Shown here in pieces: positions 18,451-26,753 of a stretch of 64,000 nt of DNA. The notes beneath the pieces are model-generated. The model had not been told where the DNA came from and made no database searches. It saw only the letters and a list, made by a program, of their open reading frames with translations. The DNA comes from Lachnospiraceae bacterium. GTDB lineage: Bacteria; Bacillota; Clostridia; Lachnospirales; Lachnospiraceae. How positions within the stretch are numbered: position 1 is the stretch's first letter; each line of letters starts with the position of its first letter. The stretch covers positions 1 through 64,000 of the forward strand of contig JAGAJL010000011.1 in assembly GCA_017626095.1 (NCBI GenBank). Direction: 5' to 3'. Position numbers and translations under genes: made by a program.

Positions 18451-18837
18451 AATTGCCTGCTGCAAATCGTCTATATATTTTGCCTGCTGCTTCTTTAAAT
18501 ACCCCTTTACAAACGGCTTCATCATCAATTTTTTTGCCTCAACATCCTCGGTAAAATCTATTTCCGTTCCATCACCCGTTTCTGAAAATACACCTGTCCA
18601 ATGACCTTTCATATTGTCATTTTCCATATCAAATTCCCAGCGTTTATACGGCTCTGTTAAGGTAATTGTAAAAGTGGTTGCATATCCTTCCGGTGTATAC
18701 TCTATAAACTGATTTTCACTAACCACCTCAATTTTACCCAAATCACTTCTCCACGCATAATCCGTCAATGACGTAACGATATTCCATACTTTTTGAACAC
18801 TGCAATTAAATTTTGCTTTTGCATTTGAAATTGGCAT
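18445..18837 (-). CDS. SRPBCC (START-like) family protein
   Basis: This 130-residue protein has the SRPBCC pattern: AKFNCSVQKVWNIVTSLTDY at the start, ETGDGTEIDFTEDVEAK late, and a final long helix. These fold as a hydrophobic cavity that binds lipids or small ligands. The ligand is not known. Its stop overlaps the lysR stop in the convergent direction. Confidence 0.75.
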   Translation of the reverse strand: MPISNAKAKFNCSVQKVWNIVTSLTDYAWRSDLGKIEVVSENQFIEYTPEGYATTFTITLTEPYKRWEFDMENDNMKGHWTGVFSETGDGTEIDFTEDVEAKKLMMKPFVKGYLKKQQAKYIDDLQQAIL

Positions 18838-18944
18838 CTTCTATTCCTCCGTAATTCTTATAATTTATTTTCAAATATCTTATGAGCAGTAATAATGGTA
18901 TAGCTATATGCATTTACGGTAATCATACCACCTTCGTACAATTC

Positions 18945-19640
18945 CTAATTATCAAATACTGTTACATCTGTTCCCTCTATTCTGTCCCGTAAATCACTCA
19001 GGGTTATTTCATCTTTCGTAAAAAATCTCCAACCATTTACGTGAAGGTTCTCCGCCCATCCGTATTGTTCCCTTAATATTTTACATGCCAAAGCAGTAAC
19101 GGAATATATTTCATCCTGAAATTGGACTTTGTTCCGTTCATCCAATACTGTTGCAACAATACTGTCATCATACAGGAACGTAATTTCTTCACCTATAGCA
19201 ATATTTAACAGTTTAAAGGAATTATTTGCACGTCTTGTCCTATTCTCTGCAATTTCCTGCTCCTGTAACTGGTCAAGAGTCGGCATATAAAGCTTTAACT
19301 TATCAACATCATTTCTTAATATGGCAACATCTTTAAATATACCGTATGCTGTTTCCGGTGATATTTTGAAAAATTCACGTTCCCTGATTCTTCCGTTTTC
19401 AAGTCGCTCTCTCGCATGTAAAGAATCATCTATCCTATCTATTATACTATGAATCCGCTGCTCAACTGCAAACGGATTTTCAACCTCATAGACTGCATAA
19501 CATCTGTATGAAAGCGGAAGATTTGTCGGAGCATTTAATTCCTGTAATCTTCTTTCTATGTCATTTCGTTCTGTCATTCCTATCTTTACCCAACCGTCAA
19601 GGCAGGGATTTGTCAATATGTACACCATTCCATTTGCCAT
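18945..19640 (-). CDS. GIY-YIG family protein with DUF4357-like C-terminus
   Basis: The N-terminal 90 residues carry a T5orf172-type GIY-YIG module (GMVYILTNPCLDGWVKIGMT, then NPFAVEQRIHSIID). The C-terminal part (about 140-231, DSIVATVLDERNKVQFQDEI) resembles DUF4357, which often accompanies such modules. It could be a nuclease or a DNA-binding accessory protein. No restriction genes are near. The gene starts 28 bases after the upstream MBL gene ends and is probably cotranscribed with it. Confidence 0.7.
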   Translation of the reverse strand: MANGMVYILTNPCLDGWVKIGMTERNDIERRLQELNAPTNLPLSYRCYAVYEVENPFAVEQRIHSIIDRIDDSLHARERLENGRIREREFFKISPETAYGIFKDVAILRNDVDKLKLYMPTLDQLQEQEIAENRTRRANNSFKLLNIAIGEEITFLYDDSIVATVLDERNKVQFQDEIYSVTALACKILREQYGWAENLHVNGWRFFTKDEITLSDLRDRIEGTDVTVFDN

Positions 19641-19667
19641 GCCTTCTTCTCCTTTTTATTTCAAAAC

Positions 19668-20303
19668 TTATTTTACCCATTTCCTGTTTTGCTTCGGTCC
19701 GCCATGTCCGAAATAAATTGTTTTTTCTCCCAATTCACTAATTCTTCCGGCACTTGAAAGCATTTGCTGTTTATCTGTATATAACATGGATGTTGTTGGA
19801 TAAAACATATTCATCAACGCATCTCCGACAAACAGTTTATCTTCTATCACCAAGCCTATCGAACCATTTGTGTGACCCGGCAATTCTATAACCCTTGCAT
19901 CGATACCATATGCTCTTAGGTCATCTCCATCCCTCAAATATAATTGCGGTTCAAAGGGTTCCAAGCTATCCTTTTCAAAGCTTTTCAATGATGCGGCTAA
20001 TACAATTTTTCCTAAAAAGGTATTTGCTGATAACGACTGCCGGCGATTGTCAGGTATCAGATTACTGTCCTTCTCACTCATTGCGATTGGAATATGCAGT
20101 GTATTTGCAAGATATGCAGCATTTTGACAATGGTCCATATGTCCATGCGTAAGTACAATGAGATTCACATGAAAATCCCTGCACTTTTTCAATATCTTTT
20201 CCCGATATTTCTTCCTTCCCGTATCAATTAGTATCGCTTTTCCGTTCCCAGCTACGATATAGCAATTTACATTTCCGCCTGCAATTCTATGTATTTCAAC
20301 CAT
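19668..20303 (-). CDS. MBL-fold metallo-hydrolase
   Basis: The 211-residue protein has the metal motif THGHMDH (His53, His55, Asp57, His58). ELPGHTNGSIGL, VGDALM and a final YFGHGGPK follow. The layout is like glyoxalase II-type cytosolic hydrolases. The substrate is unknown. It is upstream of, and probably in one operon with, the GIY-YIG gene. Confidence 0.8.
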   Translation of the reverse strand: MVEIHRIAGGNVNCYIVAGNGKAILIDTGRKKYREKILKKCRDFHVNLIVLTHGHMDHCQNAAYLANTLHIPIAMSEKDSNLIPDNRRQSLSANTFLGKIVLAASLKSFEKDSLEPFEPQLYLRDGDDLRAYGIDARVIELPGHTNGSIGLVIEDKLFVGDALMNMFYPTTSMLYTDKQQMLSSAGRISELGEKTIYFGHGGPKQNRKWVK

Positions 20304-20491
20304 GATAGATGTATTTGCCTCCGCTTATTGTATTGAAGATATTTCTATAATACATCAATTTCCAATTATGTGGTAGTAATATTGAACAAATACAAGTGAA
20401 ATCTTTATTTTAATACGATAGGAAGACTTTATTTCCTGTTGCTCTTTGCTACAAATAATGTCCGTTAATTCATTTGAAACTTACTTTATGT

Positions 20492-20565
20492 CATGGGGGT
20501 CTGATAAGCCAACACAAATCCCCATGCGTTTTATCGCTGGTTATGTGTTGGCTCAGATAATCAGA
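20492..20565. other. Structured intergenic element with interleaved stems
   Basis: In the 337-base gap, CATGGGG (20492-20498) complements CCCCATG (20520-20526). AGCCAACACA (20507-20516) complements TGTGTTGGCT (20544-20553), extended outside by TCTGAT/ATCAGA (20500-20505 with 20560-20565). The two pairings are interleaved, so they would form a pseudoknot or two alternative hairpins. No T-run follows on either strand. It lies after ECF operon 2 and before the MBL gene. Nothing else is visible in the gap. Confidence 0.45.
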
Positions 20566-20640
20566 TGCTTATAGAAAAATAATCTCAAAACAAAGAAACA
20601 GTTGTACCGGAAAAAGCACTTATGATTAAAAAAATATCTG

Positions 20641-21282
20641 CTAATCCGACCATTCTTCTGTATTTTGCACATCTAAATCATATTCCGGATTTCCTGTTGG
20701 TACGCCCTGCGCATGCATACCTTCAAACAGCCAAACAGAATCACTTGTGGCGTCTACATCCATTTGATTAAAAATATAAGTTCCGTTTTCATCAAATATC
20801 AACTCAGCCCATCCTGCGTCTGCTGCCGTTCCGCCAACGAGAATGACATGTCTCAGATTGCGGTTATCCGTATATTCATATTGATAATAATCTGTATCGC
20901 TGCACTTATCCGTCACGTCCTCTCTGATATCCCCCAATACAAAATACAGCCTTCCATTCTGAACATCCACATAGCCGCTGCTTTCCTGCTCATCACGGTT
21001 AATCGTAAATGACGTAGAATTCTCATTTTGCACGATTTCAACCTCTGAACCGTTTGCCGTTGTAAAATTAATAATCTTGGATACCCATGTACTGCCTGTT
21101 GCTGCATATGCGATTCCGTTAGAACCCACAAACAACAATGCAAAGCCGGCAACTGCAATCCCTACTTTTTTTATGATACCTTTTTTATTTTTCTCTTTTT
21201 TCATCATTAACACCTCCAGGTCAATGTCATCGGAGGCATGAAGCACCGAAAATGCCTGCTTATATTTATTTTTATTCGTCAT
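20641..21282 (-). CDS. Putative membrane anti-sigma factor of ECF pair 2
   Basis: The 213-residue protein has a basic cytoplasmic N-terminus, one membrane helix (about 38-58) and an extracellular domain of about 150 residues. NGIAYAATGSTWVSK after the helix matches the protein at 4305-4886. GGAGG sits nine bases before the ATG, the same spacing as in pair 1, within the sigma gene that it overlaps by 11 bases. The role as anti-sigma factor is inferred from the operon and topology. Confidence 0.7.
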   Translation of the reverse strand: MTNKNKYKQAFSVLHASDDIDLEVLMMKKEKNKKGIIKKVGIAVAGFALLFVGSNGIAYAATGSTWVSKIINFTTANGSEVEIVQNENSTSFTINRDEQESSGYVDVQNGRLYFVLGDIREDVTDKCSDTDYYQYEYTDNRNLRHVILVGGTAADAGWAELIFDENGTYIFNQMDVDATSDSVWLFEGMHAQGVPTGNPEYDLDVQNTEEWSD

Positions 21283-21754
21283 CGTTCCATTCCTCCTTTA
21301 AAATGTCTTTTAGTAACTTTCTTCCTCTTGATAACCGAACCTTGACATTTGTTTCTGTTAACTTCAGAATCTTGGCAATTTCCCGAACAGAGTAGTCTTC
21401 ATAATAAAATAAATGAATGACAATACGATACTTTTCCGAAAGACTAAGTACCTGCTCAAATAAATTCTCTGCTTCCGGTGTTTCAAATGCTAATGTTTCT
21501 ACATATTCATCCAATGGCAAACTCTTCTGCCGCCAAAATGAACGCGTAATATCTTTCGCCTTGTTAATTGCGACTCTTATCAGCCATGCCCGTATATGCT
21601 GCTCGTTATCAAATTGTTTCTTTGTCAAATGATACTGTAGAAATGTATCCTGGACTGCATCATCTGCATCGGCACTATTTTTGCAAATATTAAATGCAAT
21701 CGCAAACAACTGGTCCTTATACCGTTCTATCAGAATCTCAGTCGGTTCTCTCAT
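21272..21754 (-). CDS. ECF RNA polymerase sigma factor 2
   Basis: The 160-residue protein has region 2 (NSADADDAVQDTFLQYHLTK, RAWLIRVAINKAKDITRSFW) and region 4 with the HTH YSVREIAKILKLTETNVKVR, then LSRGRKLL. It is related to the ECF sigma at 4873-5400, including the WLIRVA-N-AK and SFW segments. AGAGG precedes the ATG by eight bases. It is translationally coupled to its anti-sigma-like partner. Confidence 0.92.
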   Translation of the reverse strand: MREPTEILIERYKDQLFAIAFNICKNSADADDAVQDTFLQYHLTKKQFDNEQHIRAWLIRVAINKAKDITRSFWRQKSLPLDEYVETLAFETPEAENLFEQVLSLSEKYRIVIHLFYYEDYSVREIAKILKLTETNVKVRLSRGRKLLKDILKEEWNDDE

Positions 21755-21773
21755 GAGTGTTTCCTCTTTTATT

Positions 21774-21824
21774 TATTTGAAAAGCCTTTCACCAGTAATA
21801 CGATTCAATTAGCAAAAAGGTTAC
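21774..21824 (-). promoter_or_regulatory. Candidate autoregulated ECF promoter, operon 2
   Basis: On the minus strand GTAACCTTTTT (21824-21814) is followed after 21 bases by GTGAAAGGCTTTTCAAATA (21792-21774). This copies the arrangement at 5421-5471, with 18 of 19 identical bases in the downstream element. CGTAT in the spacer is a typical ECF -10. Confidence 0.65.
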
Positions 21825-21913
21825 AATGACGATTTCATTTTGTACATATAAGATACATACCATTTTACCAAATTTATTGGAAAATCTTTTCATTGATTCC
21901 TAAAATACAAACT

Positions 21914-21946
21914 AAAAAAAGCAAGGGCAGCTTTACCTGTCCTTGC
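21914..21946 (-). terminator. Intrinsic terminator after the EEP-family gene
   Basis: A 10-bp stem (21921-21930 with 21937-21946, one wobble) has a six-base loop and an A-run on the left, so it acts on the minus strand, 65 bases beyond the stop at 22011. Confidence 0.75.
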
Positions 21947-22010
21947 CTTCCGTTCTGTTAAGCTGTGATGGCAGCATACAACACTGCTTATATCGCACCA
22001 TCTGTCTACT

Positions 22011-23102
22011 TTAAGGAATGTCCGCTAATTTCACCGTAAGCTTTACCGGTTGATGGTCGGTATATGCAAATCCTGTATCAATATTTTCTATGCTCTCAAG
22101 TTCCAGGTTATCCGATATGATAAACCCATCTAAAACATATACCTGTGAATCTTCGTAATTTCCACTATAAGGTGCATTTAACAGACGGCAGGTTGGCACA
22201 TTGTCGGTAACTGCAAAAGAAAAGTTTTCCGGCATATCATCTGTTCCGATAATTCCGGGCACCCAACTCTCCTCACTAATCAATGGATATGTGTCCATCC
22301 CTTCAAAAGCCTGATTGAAATCTCCGCCTGCTATTACATAATTTCCTTTTTCATATTCTTCCTGTAATTTCCCCACAAGCTGTTTACTCTGTGCAATCTT
22401 GCCCTCACCACTGTCATATGCCTCCAAATGAAAATTAATCAACACCAGTTCCTTATCACTGCCCTCGATTGGAATACGTGTTTCCAGCATACAGCGTTTC
22501 AAATTGCAGGTCTTTATCGGCCACTTGAATGATTCGGGAAGGGCAATTCTGGCTGCAGAATTCACTTTATAGTCAGTCAGCGTCGCAATTCCTGATTCCA
22601 CCTTGCCAATCGGCGGAATCGGATATGGTACAAAATCACAACGGAAATTACATGCATACATCCCCTGAAGAGAAAGCACATTCTCATAATATGCTAATTC
22701 ATCTATGTGAAAAGTACGCTTTGAATCCCTGTCAACCTCCTGCAAAAAATAAACATCTGCATCCTGCTCCAGCAATATATTTGAAATACCTTTTAAATTT
22801 GCCTCAACCTCTTCTTTATTTTCCGGATGCACCTTGGTACCGCCGTCCATAAAAAAATCCGCATCCTGATTCAAACCTGCATAGCCGATATTATAAGATA
22901 AAATGGTAATACGTTCTCCCTCCGACAACACTTCTAATCCGCCGGAGGCCTGAATTTCCTCCAATGGCTTCGGACGATACTCCCGAATTGTATAATATCC
23001 TGCAATTGCAGCCGCTGCAAATATTAAAATTCCAAATATCAGCCCAAATACTTTTAATAATCTATATTTTTTTCCCTTTTTATCCGTTTTCATTTCTTGC
23101 AT
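22011..23102 (-). CDS. Membrane-anchored endonuclease/exonuclease/phosphatase family protein
   Basis: The 363-residue protein has one N-terminal membrane helix (about 14-37) and an EEP domain. Its blocks are ILSYNIGYAG, YFLQEVDRDSKR, INFHLEAY, GGDFNQAF and TDHQPV. The fold includes phospholipid and sugar-phosphate phosphatases as well as nucleases. With an exported domain, a phosphodiesterase acting on lipids or extracellular nucleic acid is plausible. GGAAG precedes the ATG by eight bases. It is a single gene. Confidence 0.8.
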   Translation of the reverse strand: MQEMKTDKKGKKYRLLKVFGLIFGILIFAAAAIAGYYTIREYRPKPLEEIQASGGLEVLSEGERITILSYNIGYAGLNQDADFFMDGGTKVHPENKEEVEANLKGISNILLEQDADVYFLQEVDRDSKRTFHIDELAYYENVLSLQGMYACNFRCDFVPYPIPPIGKVESGIATLTDYKVNSAARIALPESFKWPIKTCNLKRCMLETRIPIEGSDKELVLINFHLEAYDSGEGKIAQSKQLVGKLQEEYEKGNYVIAGGDFNQAFEGMDTYPLISEESWVPGIIGTDDMPENFSFAVTDNVPTCRLLNAPYSGNYEDSQVYVLDGFIISDNLELESIENIDTGFAYTDHQPVKLTVKLADIP

Positions 23103-23273
23103 TTACTTTACTTCCTGTTCATTGAATCTAAGTATTTATATCCATAAATATTTGAAAAAAATAAAAAAATATACCATAGTCCAAATACTTCATTTCCAAT
23201 TTATATAATGAATTTATAATTGTATAATCATTATAAAACACCGACTATAAAATAACAACTTAGGTTTTAATAC

Positions 23274-23304
23274 TTGACTCTCACGGAGCGTCATAGTCTA
23301 AAAT
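23274..23304 (+). promoter_or_regulatory. MerR-type promoter with 19-bp spacer and operator dyad
   Basis: TTGACT (23274-23279) and TAAAAT (23299-23304) are 19 bases apart, the long spacing typical of MerR-controlled promoters. A dyad centred in the spacer (23277-23297, ACT ... AGT arms, 15 of 21 positions symmetric) is the likely operator. It precedes the merR gene, so autoregulation is expected. Confidence 0.7.
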
Positions 23305-23336
23305 AACCTTATCAGGAACAAGGAGGAAATACAGAA

Positions 23337-24212
23337 ATGATGACCGTAAAAGAAATATCCAAATTAACAGGTATCAGCGTACGCGCACTTCATTATTATG
23401 ATGAAATCGGGTTATTAAAGCCCACAGATAAAAGTGAGGTGGGATACAGACTTTATGACGATAAAGCATTGGAAACATTACAACAAATATTGTTTTTCCG
23501 GGAATTTGATATTCCTTTGAAGGAAATCAAAGCTGTTGTGGAAAATCCCAATCTTGATAAAAACCAGATATTGCAAATGCAGCGAAAGATGCTGGTATCC
23601 AAAAAAGAACGGATAGAAAATTTAATTTCCAGCATTGACGATATTTTGAAAGGGGAAAATCAAATGAATTTTGAAATCTTTAATCGAACAGAAATCGAGG
23701 ATATGTATGGTTCTATGGTTGCCAATATGAATGACGAGCAAAAGGAAATATTTATTGAGCATTATGGAAGCATGGAGGAATTCCAAAAACACTTTATGGA
23801 AAGTGCATCCAGTGAAGCTGCTCAAAAAAATTTTCAAAAGGTGGTAGAATGGTATGGCAGTAAGGAAAGTGCATTAGAGGCTTCCAAAAATCCCGGTAAT
23901 TCAGAACTCCTGCCTGCATATCAGAGGCGGATAGAAACCATATTGATAAAACTTGCAGAAAAAAAAGACTGTGATGTTCATTCCTTTGAGGTCAAAGAAC
24001 TTATCGGCGAATATGACTTTGTTTCAAAGCAATTATATCAAATGGATGACGTATCAAAAATGTTGTTGGAGCTAGCCAAGCTCTATCAGACGAATCAGGA
24101 AATTCAAAAAATCCAAGACAGCATTTATGGTGAAGGATGTACAGAATTCTTTGGAAAGGCAATCGAAGCATTTTATCAAAAAGGCACAGAGTCCTCAATG
24201 CCACACATATAA
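23337..24212 (+). CDS. MerR family regulator with TipAS-like C-terminal domain
   Basis: The 291-residue protein starts with a MerR HTH (VKEISKLTGISVRALHYYDE, IGLLKP, GYRLYDD). A coiled-coil dimer helix reaches about residue 110. The all-helical C-terminal part (about 115-291) resembles the TipAS antibiotic-binding domain (EQKEIFIEHYGSMEEFQKHF). Such proteins bind peptide antibiotics or other drugs. GGAGG precedes the ATG. Both neighbours point the other way, so its only clear target in cis is itself. Confidence 0.85.
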   Translation: MMTVKEISKLTGISVRALHYYDEIGLLKPTDKSEVGYRLYDDKALETLQQILFFREFDIPLKEIKAVVENPNLDKNQILQMQRKMLVSKKERIENLISSIDDILKGENQMNFEIFNRTEIEDMYGSMVANMNDEQKEIFIEHYGSMEEFQKHFMESASSEAAQKNFQKVVEWYGSKESALEASKNPGNSELLPAYQRRIETILIKLAEKKDCDVHSFEVKELIGEYDFVSKQLYQMDDVSKMLLELAKLYQTNQEIQKIQDSIYGEGCTEFFGKAIEAFYQKGTESSMPHI

Positions 24213-24274
24213 ACCATACAAAATATATTTCAACATCAAATGATTCTTTTGACAAATGAAATATAGGAATATAT

Positions 24275-24315
24275 CCTGACACATTAGCTCAATTACCACC
24301 TGCTAATGTGTCAGG
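24275..24315. terminator. Hairpin between convergent merR and macrodomain genes
   Basis: A perfect 14-bp stem (24275-24288 with 24302-24315) with a 13-base loop overlaps the stop of the macrodomain gene. There is no strong T-run, so termination is likely but not certain. Confidence 0.5.
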
Positions 24316-24838
24316 CATCTGTTCTATTGAACCTACGCCCAATTACTTCATCATATATACGCTTTGTATTTTCATCAAACAACACCCATGTAACACAATC
24401 AATTACATTTGGATATTCCTTCAAAAATCGTGTTACCGTATCTACCGCAATAACTGCTGCCTTATCAACCGGAAAATGATAGATTCCTGTTGAAACAGAC
24501 GGAAATGCGATTGTTCTGACATGATTCTCTTTTGCTACACAAAGAGAATTCCAATAGCAGTTCTCCAGCTTTTTTTCTTCATTATATTTCCCGTTATTCC
24601 ATACGGGTCCCACTGTATGAATAACATATTTACATGGCAGTTTATACCCCTTTGTTATTTTAGCTTCTCCTGTTTTACATCCGTGTAATAAGCGGCATTC
24701 AGCTAATAATTCCGGTCCGGCGGCACGATGAATTGCACCATCTACACCGCCACCGCCAAGCAGACTGGAATTTGCCGCATTCACAATCGCATCCACGTAA
24801 TCAATCTTTGTAATATCACCTAAAATTGTTCGAATCAT
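24311..24838 (-). CDS. Macrodomain ADP-ribose hydrolase
   Basis: This 175-residue single macrodomain has [20 protein letters not shown], then [16 protein letters not shown] and [13 protein letters not shown]. It is of the YmdB/MacroD-like type that hydrolyses O-acetyl-ADP-ribose or removes ADP-ribose. It starts nine bases after nadE ends, in an operon with nicotinamidase and NAD synthetase, which supports a role in NAD-derived metabolite turnover. Confidence 0.9.
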   Translation of the reverse strand: MIRTILGDITKIDYVDAIVNAANSSLLGGGGVDGAIHRAAGPELLAECRLLHGCKTGEAKITKGYKLPCKYVIHTVGPVWNNGKYNEEKKLENCYWNSLCVAKENHVRTIAFPSVSTGIYHFPVDKAAVIAVDTVTRFLKEYPNVIDCVTWVLFDENTKRIYDEVIGRRFNRTDA

Positions 24839-24847
24839 CAGCCCCTC

Positions 24848-25579
24848 CTAAATCTCAAAGCACGGCATTAACTCCAGTTTAAACAGATTCTTTTTATGCA
24901 TACTATCAATTTTCTCTTTAATATCCGGTTCCGGCAAGACACCCTCACGAATATATTTATCAAGCATCTCATAAGTAAATCCAAGATTTTCCTCGTCTGT
25001 CTTGCCACAAAGTCCATCAATCGGTACTTTGTCAACTAACTCATCAGGAAGCTTTAATACTCTTCCTATCGCTTTTACTTCTGTAACTGTCAATCTTGAA
25101 AGAGGACTGAAATCACCGGCACTATCTCCATATCTTGTAGAATATCCTACCCAGTCTTCCGACAAATTACAGGTATTCGCTACCCTGCCATTCATACTCT
25201 GGCTTACGGCATATAGTGTAGCCATACGGATACGCGGAGGAAGATTGGTCTTCGTCTGTTCAGTTACAGTAATTTCAGTTGGCATTGCATTTAACACGCC
25301 ATTTACCGCATCTCCGATATTTATCTCTACACTTCGTATATTCAGCACATCAACTAATTTTCGTGCCATGTCAATGTCTGCCTGCTCACCACATGGCATC
25401 AGCACACCAATTACCCTGTCTCTGCCTAATGCTTCCACACACAAGGCAGCTACCACTGACGAATCCTTACCACCGGATATTCCCACAATGGCATTGCAAT
25501 CCGAGCCGTTCTCTTGAAAAAAATTCCTAATCCATTCTACACATTTATCCTTGACCTCTACTGCATTAAAATGATTCAT
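24848..25579 (-). CDS. nadE: NAD+ synthetase (ammonia-type NadE)
   Basis: The 243-residue protein has the PP-loop GISGGKDSSVVAALCVEALG (SGGKDS at about 35-40). NLSEDWVGYSTRYGDSAGDF and LPDELVDKVPIDGLCGKTDE follow. There is no glutaminase domain, so it should use ammonia. It amidates nicotinate adenine dinucleotide to NAD. The ATG at 25579 has GGGAG eight bases upstream; an upstream TTG has no site. It lies directly after the nicotinamidase gene. Confidence 0.93.
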   Translation of the reverse strand: MNHFNAVEVKDKCVEWIRNFFQENGSDCNAIVGISGGKDSSVVAALCVEALGRDRVIGVLMPCGEQADIDMARKLVDVLNIRSVEINIGDAVNGVLNAMPTEITVTEQTKTNLPPRIRMATLYAVSQSMNGRVANTCNLSEDWVGYSTRYGDSAGDFSPLSRLTVTEVKAIGRVLKLPDELVDKVPIDGLCGKTDEENLGFTYEMLDKYIREGVLPEPDIKEKIDSMHKKNLFKLELMPCFEI

Positions 25580-25619
25580 ATAAACATCTCCCTTTTTCAA
25601 TCCTTGTAAGCAATTTATA

Positions 25620-26126
25620 TTATTCCCCCAAAACCTCTACCTGACACATTTTCATCGTCGTAAGTGCTGCCTGATGGCTCTCCGGCGTTACACCTGCACA
25701 GCAGCTTGCGTCTACACTGACTTTAATTTCCGGATATGTTGCTTTGATAATCAATGCATTTGACACAACACAAATATCTGTACAAAGACCGACAATTTCA
25801 ACCTCTTCTAAATCAAACTCCTTCCAATTCATATAGCCAAAGCTCGGTTTGTTAATATATGTGGCATTCGGAGTTTCTAATCCATCTGCAATCTTCCAGC
25901 CTTCTGTACCCAAAATACAATGTTCCACCGGCAAATGCTTTCCTTCATTGGTCTCTAAGTAATTGCTCTGATGCGTATCTCTTGTATAAATAATTTGATC
26001 CCCTGCTGCCTGATATTTTGCAATTTTCTTTTTTACGTTTTCTACTATCGCTTCAGCCTCCTTTGTTCCTAATGCACCATTTATAAAATCATTTTGCATA
26101 TCAATAACGATTAATGTCTTCTTCAT
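25620..26126 (-). CDS. pncA: Nicotinamidase-type cysteine hydrolase
   Basis: The 168-residue isochorismatase-fold protein has the expected triad Asp9 (VIDMQND), Lys93 (INKPSFG) and Cys119 (GLCTDICV). A metal site RDTHQ (Asp50, His52) with His64 favours nicotinamidase. It deamidates nicotinamide to nicotinate. Its place in front of nadE strongly supports that role. GGAGG precedes the ATG. A promoter with an overlapping palindrome lies upstream. Confidence 0.85.
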   Translation of the reverse strand: MKKTLIVIDMQNDFINGALGTKEAEAIVENVKKKIAKYQAAGDQIIYTRDTHQSNYLETNEGKHLPVEHCILGTEGWKIADGLETPNATYINKPSFGYMNWKEFDLEEVEIVGLCTDICVVSNALIIKATYPEIKVSVDASCCAGVTPESHQAALTTMKMCQVEVLGE

Positions 26127-26162
26127 AATTACGACCTCCGTCTTATTTATTACTATTTTAAT

Positions 26163-26210
26163 AATATGTTTTCATGTTATGAACATATTTTCTTTTCGGA
26201 AATATGTCAA
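26163..26210 (-). promoter_or_regulatory. Promoter and candidate operator of the NAD-salvage operon
   Basis: On the minus strand TTGACA (26210-26205) is 17 bases from TATGTT (26187-26182). An inverted repeat AATATGTT/AACATATT (arms 26163-26170 and 26182-26189) overlaps the -10 and start region, a good position for repression. No regulator is next to it. Confidence 0.6.
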
Positions 26211-26350
26211 GTGTTTTTCACCAAACATTTTTTTCAAAGTACATGGTCAGCAAAACAATGTATAGAAACAACTCTGCAAATGTATATATTTTTTTCTCCG
26301 ACACAAACTATTTGTATAAAAATATAAAAATTAAATAGGAGAATTAAAGG

Positions 26351-26653
26351 ATGAAAGACTTTGATAAAGACACACTGGGCGAAGCACTTGCAAAGAACAC
26401 ACTGGATGATATTCCCAAACCTAAAAGTAATGCTAAAGAAATTGTCGGTCTTGTAAAAAGCAGTGGGCGTGTAACCGGATATCAATTATCAGATGGTAAG
26501 ACCGTAACGAAAGAAGAAGGCGTTGCTCTCGCAAAAGAGGGAGAAATAAAAAACGTCGGTATCGCCCACAGAAAAGATACGGAATATTTAAAATCCATTC
26601 CTGACGGTACGGAAAGCAACAATCTTGGAAACCTTCCGTCTATATCAGGTTAA
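26351..26653 (+). CDS. DUF3892 family small protein
   Basis: The 100-residue protein has a central segment EIVGLVKSSGRVTGYQLSDG and the ending YLKSIPDGTESNNLGNLPSI. This agrees with DUF3892, a small family of unknown function. AGGAG precedes the ATG. A second short ORF follows in the same direction. Confidence 0.7.
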   Translation: MKDFDKDTLGEALAKNTLDDIPKPKSNAKEIVGLVKSSGRVTGYQLSDGKTVTKEEGVALAKEGEIKNVGIAHRKDTEYLKSIPDGTESNNLGNLPSISG

Positions 26654-26753
26654 CAATTTTACTGAGCAACGTGCTTTTTCTACTATACCTTTCAATCAGT
26701 CCTTGGAGAGGGACTATAAATACTACTACTAATTGATACGAGGTTTCTATAAA

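Noticed and set aside
20492..20565. Structured element as an intrinsic terminator of ECF operon 2
   Set aside because: Neither strand has a T-run after the hairpins, and the two pairings exclude simple nesting.
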